Of a DNA stretch of 5,396 bases, positions 1-5,396 are shown one piece after another. The translations under genes were made by a program, and so were the position numbers. The first letter of the stretch is position 1, and the number at the start of each line of letters is the position of its first letter. The DNA is from an uncultured Ignavibacteria bacterium (lineage in GTDB: Bacteria > Bacteroidota > Ignavibacteria > Kapaibacteriales > UBA961), in contig CALMMI010000295.1 in assembly GCA_937868245.1 (NCBI GenBank), positions 1-5,396 on the forward strand. The letters run 5' to 3'. A model generated the notes under the pieces. The model was not told the origin of the DNA, did no database searches, and saw nothing but the letters and a program-made list of their open reading frames with translations.

Positions 1-972
1 GCTGTTTGTGATATTTGCCAGAACACTCCAACTTCCTATTGTTTCACCTACGGAATACACCCTTCCATCCTGCGGGGTAATGCTTGTATCACTTTGTAAT
101 TCTGTACAGGATAAAACGATATATCCTTGAATATTATCGGAAGGGTTTGGGTCTTCCATCGGATTCCAGGAAAGAGTTACTTTACCTGTGGCAATTACAG
201 CGTTCAGTTTTGGGGAAGTCCAAACGGGCTGGCGTGTTTGTCTCCAAAAATTGCTATTCAGGTCATCGTTTACCGTTGCACCTTGATTGGGAAAACCTCT
301 TGTAAGAGTGCTTTGAACTGAAATGATTGTTTTTGAATTGGTAGAATTTCCACCGGAATATTCACCGATACTCTGCCCGGGATATACCCGAATTACACTA
401 CCTGATAGAATATTTGACGATAGGTTGTGTTGTATTTTAGGAGAAGAAAGTGCCGTGTAATCTCCAATATCCGTCCCATGCGATAGCGCATGGACCTGTT
501 TTCCGGATGCATCCCGTAGCTGTAGAATATCTGCAGTTTCAGAAACATTCAGATTTGAAACGTTCCATGCAGTTCCATCTGTTGGAGCTGATTGGTTGAA
601 CAATGTTGTGTTTTCTGCATCAACTTCTATGTAACCGTCCGCTGCACTGATGTCGGGTGTATATGCAGCCAATCCCCTGTGGTGGATTACAATTACTGTA
701 CCCGCACGTAGATTTTTCCATAGTGCAGCATCTTTAAAAACTATACCCGATTGCCAGTTATTTAATGTGTGATTGTTGTCGCGTAAACTGTAACCTACAA
801 GAGAAGTGTTATCATCAATTACCAGAAGTTCAGTCCATTCCTTTAGTGGGTCACCAATAGTAACATTCCGATATTTACTTATCACAACTTGTTGAGCTTT
901 AAGTATGTTTGATTCAAAAGCCCCAACAAGAATAATGAGAATTAATACTAAAAATTGAAATTTACTCTTCAT
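1..972 (-). CDS. Secreted lamin-tail/FN3-type protein, 5' part only (C-terminus off the left edge)
   Basis: The frame is open from an ATG at 972 leftwards for 324 codons to base 1 with no stop, so the C-terminus lies outside the window. Residues 1-26 form a signal peptide: MKSK, then a hydrophobic stretch (FLVLILIILVG), with likely cleavage after LKA before QQ. Residues 28 to about 165 resemble the bacterial lamin-tail domain as seen in Bacteroidota-type secreted proteins. Its marks are VVISKYRN, EWTELLV at 45-51, GYSLRDNN at 60-67, and the NLRAGTVIVIHHR stretch at about 87-99. From about residue 249 an FN3-like module begins, with KVTLSWNP (W269) and then IQGYIVLS. The family suggests an extracellular or cell-surface protein; its ligand or activity cannot be read here. 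A T9SS sorting domain at the missing end is possible but unseen. It is divergent from the large T9SS cargo gene across a 505-base spacer. No Shine-Dalgarno precedes the start, as is usual in this phylum. The coding call is firm; the domain names come from motif recognition only. Confidence 0.88.
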   Translation of the reverse strand, partial: MKSKFQFLVLILIILVGAFESNILKAQQVVISKYRNVTIGDPLKEWTELLVIDDNTSLVGYSLRDNNHTLNNWQSGIVFKDAALWKNLRAGTVIVIHHRGLAAYTPDISAADGYIEVDAENTTLFNQSAPTDGTAWNVSNLNVSETADILQLRDASGKQVHALSHGTDIGDYTALSSPKIQHNLSSNILSGSVIRVYPGQSIGEYSGGNSTNSKTIISVQSTLTRGFPNQGATVNDDLNSNFWRQTRQPVWTSPKLNAVIATGKVTLSWNPMEDPNPSDNIQGYIVLSCTELQSDTSITPQDGRVYSVGETIGSWSVLANITNS

Positions 973-1477
973 AATTTGAAATCGAAAATAGCATTCAAGA
1001 ACAAAATTTTTGCTTTACGATTAGCAATATAGCTATAATTATTATTCTATGTTTCCTACAATCAAAATTTTACAATAGTGAGTTTCTTATTTCCAATTCC
1101 ACTAGTCCAAAACTATGAATACGTTTCAAACAATTTTATGCTTCCGTAAACATTTTCAATCGTGCTTTTGGCATGAAAGATGCTGCCAACCACTTGATAT
1201 TAAACAATTAAAGAAATTTATTTTACAACTGTTTTGGAATCAGCTTCCAGTTATCGGACGTAATCATATCAATAAATGGCTTCTCTGTATTTATTTGGTA
1301 TTGAAAATTTCGAGAAAATTCATATTTTGCATGAAATGTAAAACGTTTACAGGTGAAAACCGTCGAATCTTGATTGAGCCGTTGTTCCATTCCAGCAATT
1401 CGGCAGTGTTTTCAATGAACTTTTTACGTACATCTTCTTAATCAGATTATTTTGTTTCATTTTAATTATTATATCTT
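973..1477. other. Divergent intergenic spacer, AT-rich, no convincing gene
   Basis: This spacer separates the starts of two divergent secreted-protein genes and must hold their promoters if both are transcribed from here. I looked for the Bacteroidota promoter form (TTG, about 19 bases, TAnnTTTG). I found only imperfect -7-like matches: TATTTTG at 1448-1454 before the right-hand gene, and TATTTTCG read on the minus strand shortly before the left-hand one. Neither has a clear partner element, so no promoter is called. A 10-base palindrome, TATAGCTATA, lies at 1028-1037. The part nearest the left gene (about 973-1080) is visibly the most AT-rich. The right half (1223-1460) carries protein-like but frame-broken minus-strand stretches, listed separately. 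A 108-codon plus-strand frame at 1115-1441 is not accepted as a gene because its product is rich in Cys, Phe and His, with no recognisable domain. Confidence 0.6.
1223..1460 (-). pseudogene. Possible remnant of a small gene, broken by frameshifts (speculative)
   Basis: Three short minus-strand stretches overlap in successive frames. One starts at ATG 1460 (MKQNNLIKKMYVK...) and stops after 37 codons, at 1347-1349. A second runs in another frame from 1437 to 1294 for 48 codons with no ATG at its left end; it includes RKKFIENTAELLEWNNGSIK and stops at 1291-1293. A third has an ATG at 1390 and a TAA at 1223-1225, giving 55 residues that end in TSDNWKLIPKQL. The second and third have ordinary soluble-protein composition, with mixed charge, Trp in plausible places and few Cys. 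Joined, they would resemble one protein of about 90 residues with two frameshifts. I do not recognise the family, and chance open frames in AT-rich spacer DNA are a real alternative. The 55-codon frame might instead be a small intact gene. Confidence 0.18.
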
Positions 1478-4400
1478 ATGCGTAAATATACGTTTTTTAC
1501 TTTCTTGTTAGCTGCTATGATTGCCGGGTATTCCGGTCTTTCGGGTGCAACCCAAATAGCATTTAATAATCTCCAGTTAACCGGGAATGCTAATAAATCC
1601 TTCCGACCGTTTACAGTAGAGGCACGATTTGCCGATGCAAGTGTAGATGTGGCATATTCGGGAAGTGTAACGCTGGCAAAAGTTTCGGGTGCGGGTACTC
1701 TTGGCGGTACAGTCACGAAGTCTTTTGTTAACGGAGTGGCAACTTTCTCGGATATTGCGTTTTCAAGTTCGGGAAGCTATGTGATTTCTGCAACTCCTAC
1801 CGGTTTGTCGGCAATCCAAAGCTCCACATTGCAGGTTTACGGACAGCTCACAATGACAGAGCTTATGGTCCCTAAATTTATGAAATCCGCTACGAGTACA
1901 ACCCGTATTCCTGCATTCGCATTAGTACGATTCGACAATTTGATTCCAAATACGGCATATCGTTATTGCACAGGAGCTGTTACTTCGCCTGCTCAAACCA
2001 ATACAATCGGTGATGGAATCAATATTCATTACAATGCCACAACACAGACTTTTGTATCCAACAGTAATAGGAACCTATCCTCAGCATCAGTAGATTATTC
2101 AACATTCACAACCTCAGGAAACCAAACTTCTATGACGTTATGGGTGAATATGCTGCCAACAGCCAATACTTCATTTAGTGAAGGTTCATCTCTAAACTGG
2201 AGAGTTGTTCTTACAAATGCACCGGGTTTCCCTGCTGATACATTCAACACCACCTCTACTACTAAAGCATTGGAATTTGGTGCATCATCAACTCAAGCTA
2301 CAGGTATTTACGACAGCCAAAGCGGACTTGCTTCTAAAACATATGTATGCTTGTTTGATAACACAAGCGGATTGGGGAGTCCCCTCTCAACTGCTTTAGT
2401 TCAAGACGAAGGTACTACTGCCCAATCAGGAACGACAGTTCAATACTACACAAATCTTGAAAACGTTACCGGTGCATGGTCAACTATTATTCCTAATAAC
2501 TTGCCTACCGGCGTTCAACGTATCGAGCAACGTTCACTTGCAGACGGTTCGCTTATCAAATCATGGACAGATAACGACGGCAACTGGTCGAATGTCAATA
2601 CAGTAAATCAGAATCTCGGAGCAACAGCTTTTAACTTGAACACTCCACAAATAGCATTTCAATCCCCTCTTGGTGGCGAAGTGTACTGTACTAATAGTCC
2701 AGCAACGATCAGATGGACATCACGAGGTGTTCAAAACTTGAGAATTGAATATGCTATCGGCAATTCATCATATGCGTTAATAGCTGCTAATGCTGATGGT
2801 TTTGCACAAGCCTACAATTGGATTTTAACAAATATTACCGATTCTACAACTCAACTTACTATCCGATTGACAGATGTTGATCATCCGTCAGTAACAGTAA
2901 CATCCGGTAAAATTTCGCTCTATACCCCTCCTACAATCGAAGTACAGCCAGTTTCACAAAATACATGTACGGGAGATACAGTTTCCCTAACAGTGAAGGC
3001 TTTTGGAAATATTTTCAGATACCAATGGCAAAAAGACGGAGTGGATATACCCGGTGAAACAAGCAGAACTATTACAATGCCAAAAGTAACCGTAAATCAT
3101 TCCGGTTTCTATACAGCTAAAATTATCGGGTTCGGACCTTGCAGCACTGTTATCTCAGGTGTTGCTACGGTATTTATTACCCCGCCGATTCAAATCGTAA
3201 AACAACCTGAGGACAGAACCTTTGCAATAGGTGCAACTGCACGTATTTCTGTAGATGTTATCGGAACAAACAACCATAAATTCCAATGGTATCGCGGTAC
3301 TGTTCCTGTTCAAAATACGAGCCGCATAAGCGGTGCACAGGAAGCAACACTTGTTATCCGTAACTACCAGGCATCCGATGCAGGTTCCAATTACTATTGT
3401 GTTATTACAGGGTCGGCAGTTTGCGGCTCAGCAACCTCGCGTACAGTATCTGTTACATCAGGTGTGTTAACAGCAAATCAGGATACAGTTTCAGCATGTA
3501 TCGGCAGCTCACAACAAGTTCGTTCATTGCAAGTTGTGCAACCTTCAAATACACAACTTTTCTTCCAATGGTCACGTAACGGTAAACCACTTGTTGACGG
3601 TTCTAAATATTCCGGAACAAATACTGCAAATCTTACAATCAATTCAATTGAGAAACTCGATGAAGGATATTATTCCGTAAATGTAACTGCACCTGCTATT
3701 TCAGGTGATGTTACAATGAATCATTTGGTGCGTGTTGCACCTCAACTAAAAATAATTAAGCAATTACCTGATGTTGAATTCTGTAACGGTGAAGATTATA
3801 ATGTTTCTTTTGTAGTAAACGATACCACAGCTATATTACAATACGCAGTAGCGTATCTTGTTGATGGATTTGCTGCAGTAACCCCTGTGTATACATGGGG
3901 AGCTAAAAGCCATGAAGTAGATATAAATTCTAATACGATAAGTGTAAAATTTAATCTTAAAACAACAAATGACACCTCAGATCTTAAAATCGTTAATATA
4001 GTATATCTAAAGACTGCTTGCGGAACTGATAGTCTAGTTTTCCATCCAAGATTGATAACAAAGACCCAAATTTTTGGAGCTCCAAAGCCTATAGATACTA
4101 TAAAAGCCGGAGGTATTCTACACTTAGGTATTTCTGCCGTAAGTACACATCCATTGCAGTATCGTTGGAAGAAAGATGGAAAAATTCTTGATGGTGAATA
4201 TTCTCCGTTGCTCCACAAAATTGCTATTTCAAAAGCTGATTCAGGAACGTACCAATGTTTGGTTTCTAACGGTTGTGATACAGTAACTGTATCTATGAAA
4301 ATAGTAGTGGTAACTTCAACCGGAGTTGATGAATTCTCACAAAACGGCTATCAATTGGAGCAAAGCATACCTAACCCTGCTTCTTCAACAGTAACATTTG

Positions 4401-4606
4401 GGTTTACATTACCTGAATCAGGCAATGTAAAACTTAGTGTAACCGATATGCTCGGAAGAAATGTATGGCAAAGTCCGAACGATGAAATGTCCTCCGGTTC
4501 TCATTCGGTAACAGTTGATGTTTCCACCCTGCCTAACGGTGTATATTATTATACTTTATCCACATCAAAGACGTCTCTAACACGGAAACTTGAGATTGTG
4601 CGATAA
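1478..4606 (+). CDS. Large multi-domain Ig-like T9SS cargo protein (type A sorting domain)
   Basis: A 1042-residue exported protein. Residues 1-24 are a signal peptide (MRKY, hydrophobic FFTFLLAAMIAG, cleavage after SGA). Residues 25 to about 120 look like a bacterial Big-type domain (GSVTLAKVSGAGTLGG...). Residues 122-395 form a region I cannot assign. Residues 396-482 resemble a Kre9/Knh1-like sandwich (SPLGGEVYC, then IRWTS). Ig-like modules follow. Module 484-568 has C497, W517, HSGFY 541-545 and C555. Module 569-662 has W604 and YYC ending at 641. Module 664-753 has W698 and DEGYY 728-732. Region 755-861 lacks the Ig core marks. Module 864-945 has W897 and DSGTYQC 921-927. Residues 958-1042 are a T9SS type A sorting domain (LEQSIPNP, FTLPESG, VTDMLGR, LPNGVYYYTL, final KLEIVR). 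Known biology of that domain is Sec export, outer-membrane passage through T9SS, C-terminal processing and surface attachment or release. A role in adhesion or binding is inference. The start is chosen because it gives the signal peptide; no Shine-Dalgarno is present. A terminator follows, so it is probably transcribed alone. Confidence 0.95.
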   Translation: MRKYTFFTFLLAAMIAGYSGLSGATQIAFNNLQLTGNANKSFRPFTVEARFADASVDVAYSGSVTLAKVSGAGTLGGTVTKSFVNGVATFSDIAFSSSGSYVISATPTGLSAIQSSTLQVYGQLTMTELMVPKFMKSATSTTRIPAFALVRFDNLIPNTAYRYCTGAVTSPAQTNTIGDGINIHYNATTQTFVSNSNRNLSSASVDYSTFTTSGNQTSMTLWVNMLPTANTSFSEGSSLNWRVVLTNAPGFPADTFNTTSTTKALEFGASSTQATGIYDSQSGLASKTYVCLFDNTSGLGSPLSTALVQDEGTTAQSGTTVQYYTNLENVTGAWSTIIPNNLPTGVQRIEQRSLADGSLIKSWTDNDGNWSNVNTVNQNLGATAFNLNTPQIAFQSPLGGEVYCTNSPATIRWTSRGVQNLRIEYAIGNSSYALIAANADGFAQAYNWILTNITDSTTQLTIRLTDVDHPSVTVTSGKISLYTPPTIEVQPVSQNTCTGDTVSLTVKAFGNIFRYQWQKDGVDIPGETSRTITMPKVTVNHSGFYTAKIIGFGPCSTVISGVATVFITPPIQIVKQPEDRTFAIGATARISVDVIGTNNHKFQWYRGTVPVQNTSRISGAQEATLVIRNYQASDAGSNYYCVITGSAVCGSATSRTVSVTSGVLTANQDTVSACIGSSQQVRSLQVVQPSNTQLFFQWSRNGKPLVDGSKYSGTNTANLTINSIEKLDEGYYSVNVTAPAISGDVTMNHLVRVAPQLKIIKQLPDVEFCNGEDYNVSFVVNDTTAILQYAVAYLVDGFAAVTPVYTWGAKSHEVDINSNTISVKFNLKTTNDTSDLKIVNIVYLKTACGTDSLVFHPRLITKTQIFGAPKPIDTIKAGGILHLGISAVSTHPLQYRWKKDGKILDGEYSPLLHKIAISKADSGTYQCLVSNGCDTVTVSMKIVVVTSTGVDEFSQNGYQLEQSIPNPASSTVTFGFTLPESGNVKLSVTDMLGRNVWQSPNDEMSSGSHSVTVDVSTLPNGVYYYTLSTSKTSLTRKLEIVR

Positions 4607-4625
4607 GGTAGATTTTCTTTTACAT

Positions 4626-4664
4626 AAAGGACGCTTCAGCACACAAAGCCGAAGCGTCTTTTTA
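4626..4664 (+). terminator. Rho-independent terminator after the T9SS cargo gene
   Basis: The eight-base stem GACGCTTC (4630-4637) pairs perfectly with GAAGCGTC (4651-4658). Inside it, one mismatch is followed by two more pairs (GC 4639-4640 with GC 4648-4649) and a seven-base loop. Outside it, AAAG (4626-4629) can pair with TTTT (4659-4662), including one G-T wobble. A T-run starts at 4659. The hairpin begins 20 bases after the stop at 4606 and ends 23 bases before truC, so it should end the cargo transcript and leave truC needing its own promoter or read-through. Confidence 0.9.
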
Positions 4665-4687
4665 TTTAGCGACCTCTTACACAGATT

Positions 4688-5368
4688 ATGGATTTGAACA
4701 TTCTATACCAAGATGAATTCTTGATAGCCATACATAAGCCTACCGGACTTCATGTTCACCCAAGTGATTTTTCACGGGATGAAATATCATTACTCGAGTT
4801 ATTACAGGATGAATTCGGAGGGTGGTTTGCCCCTGCGCACAGGATTGACCGTGCTACCTCGGGTATTGTAGTGTTTGCCCGGACTAATCTGGCGGCAAGT
4901 GCAATGGGTGTATTGTTTTCAGAACGACAGGTATTCAAAAGGTATATAGCCGCAACACGAGGTTTTCTGCCACCTGTCAATACCATTATTACTGGTTCAC
5001 CCGAAACATTCAATTTGAGTCAAACACGATATGAAGTTATAGGGCAAATTGAATTGCCGTTTAGTGTCAGCAGACACCCATCAACAAGATATTCCCTTGC
5101 AGAAATAACTCCTGTTACAGGTAGAAGACATCAAATACGCCGTCATTTATCCTCTATCTCCCACCCTATTATCGGAGATGTTCGATATGGCGATGGAAGA
5201 CATAATCTTTTTTGGAGAGAACACTTCGGATTGCAGCGTCTTTTGTTATTTGCTGTTGAATTGAGGTTTCAACATCCTTTTACAGGAGAGGACATTATTC
5301 TTGAAACCCGTATCGAAGATGATGTACGGAAAGTTTTCGAGGAATTCGGGTGGACAGGAAATTGGTAA
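4688..5368 (+). CDS. truC: tRNA pseudouridine synthase TruC
   Basis: A 226-residue cytoplasmic enzyme of the RluA/RsuA superfamily. TruC converts U65 in the acceptor/T-stem region of certain tRNAs to pseudouridine. The N-terminus ILYQDEFLIAIHKPTG is the usual opening of this family. HRIDRATSG at 51-59 holds the catalytic aspartate, D54. FKRYIA at 83-88 is the conserved KxY region. TRYSLAEITPVTGRRHQIRRHL (133-154), HPIIGD (159-164) and EHFGLQRLLL (178-187) match the TruC arrangement more closely than RluA, RluC or RluD. There is no N-terminal S4 domain, which also fits TruC. At 226 residues it is shorter than the roughly 260 of E. coli TruC, mainly in the segment before Y115 and at the C-terminus; both ends look complete. 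The position after LLL usually held by His is Phe (F188). The start is the only ATG that gives the family N-terminus; no Shine-Dalgarno is visible. It follows the terminator of the upstream gene and may overlap a downstream gene at its stop. Confidence 0.93.
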   Translation: MDLNILYQDEFLIAIHKPTGLHVHPSDFSRDEISLLELLQDEFGGWFAPAHRIDRATSGIVVFARTNLAASAMGVLFSERQVFKRYIAATRGFLPPVNTIITGSPETFNLSQTRYEVIGQIELPFSVSRHPSTRYSLAEITPVTGRRHQIRRHLSSISHPIIGDVRYGDGRHNLFWREHFGLQRLLLFAVELRFQHPFTGEDIILETRIEDDVRKVFEEFGWTGNW

Positions 5369-5396
5369 TGATGTTTGGTTTTACTCAGCTGCTATA
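5368..5396 (+). CDS. Possible 5' end of the next gene, overlapping the truC stop
   Basis: The truC stop TAA shares its last base with an ATG (TAATG at 5366-5370), and a second ATG follows at once. The frame reads MMFGFTQLL and is open for nine codons to the window edge. A stop/start overlap of this kind is typical of translationally coupled genes in one operon, and the first residues would suit a hydrophobic N-terminus. Nine codons are too few to prove a gene or name a product; the ATG may be chance. Confidence 0.3.

Noticed and set aside
84..321. Two overlapping plus-strand frames of 64-73 codons
   Set aside because: Both lie inside the minus-strand secreted-protein gene, which is continuous from 972 to base 1 and has a signal peptide and recognisable domains. 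They are shadows.
1028..1037. Perfect palindrome TATAGCTATA as a possible operator
   Set aside because: Ten bases of palindrome in very AT-rich DNA are expected by chance, there is no second copy in the spacer, and no regulator gene is nearby.
1115..1441. 108-codon plus-strand open frame in the divergent spacer
   Set aside because: Its product is rich in Cys, Phe and His with no domain, signal or membrane pattern. It is the codon-aligned complement of a minus-strand frame whose translation looks more protein-like, so it is more likely a shadow or chance frame.
1553..2659. Twelve-base direct repeat CAAATAGCATTT at 1553-1564 and 2648-2659, encoding QIAF in both places
   Set aside because: It is too short to show duplication. 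The flanking residues differ and no longer repeat surrounds either copy.
3796..4218. 140-codon minus-strand open frame
   Set aside because: It lies wholly inside the Ig-rich region of the 1478-4606 gene, has no recognisable features, and crosses module boundaries of the real protein.
4756..5013. 85-codon minus-strand open frame
   Set aside because: It lies inside truC, whose catalytic and family motifs are intact on the plus strand.
1..5396. CRISPR array, tRNA, rRNA or an intact insertion sequence
   Set aside because: There are no regularly spaced repeats and no tRNA-like cloverleaf or rRNA stretch, and I recognise neither a transposase motif nor terminal inverted repeats.

Overview
The window comes from a bacterium of the Bacteroidota/FCB supergroup. 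The main evidence is the C-terminus of the 1042-residue protein encoded at 1478-4606, which is a clear type A sorting domain of the type IX secretion system (T9SS), a system confined to that supergroup. Other signs agree: no Shine-Dalgarno sequence before any start, moderately AT-rich DNA, and large mosaic secreted proteins built from Ig-like, lamin-tail-like and FN3-like modules. That module mix is common in Kapabacteria, Ignavibacteria and Chlorobi-like lineages as well as in classical Bacteroidota; I cannot decide between them.

Layout. (1) 1-972, minus strand: the first 324 codons of a secreted protein that runs off the left edge. It has a signal peptide, a lamin-tail-like domain and the beginning of an FN3-like domain. 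It is open to the window edge with no stop. (2) 973-1477: a 505-base AT-rich spacer between divergent genes. It has no convincing gene, only short minus-strand open stretches in three frames that could be remnants of a small dead gene. (3) 1478-4606, plus strand: a signal peptide, a Big-like domain, an unrecognised domain of about 270 residues, a Kre9/Knh1-like beta-sandwich, a run of Ig-like domains and the T9SS sorting domain. (4) 4626-4664: a strong intrinsic terminator. (5) 4688-5368, plus strand: tRNA pseudouridine synthase TruC. (6) 5368-5396: the possible first codons of another gene, overlapping the truC stop.

How they fit together. The two divergent genes both make exported, modular surface or extracellular proteins and may share regulation from the spacer. 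The large one is very probably a T9SS cargo; the left one may be, but its C-terminus lies outside the window. TruC is a cytoplasmic tRNA-modification housekeeping enzyme, insulated from the upstream gene by the terminator and functionally unrelated to the secreted pair. I see no RNA gene, CRISPR array, intact mobile element, or evidence for a novel multi-gene system. The most open questions are the unrecognised 270-residue domain of the large protein and the possible gene remnant in the spacer.
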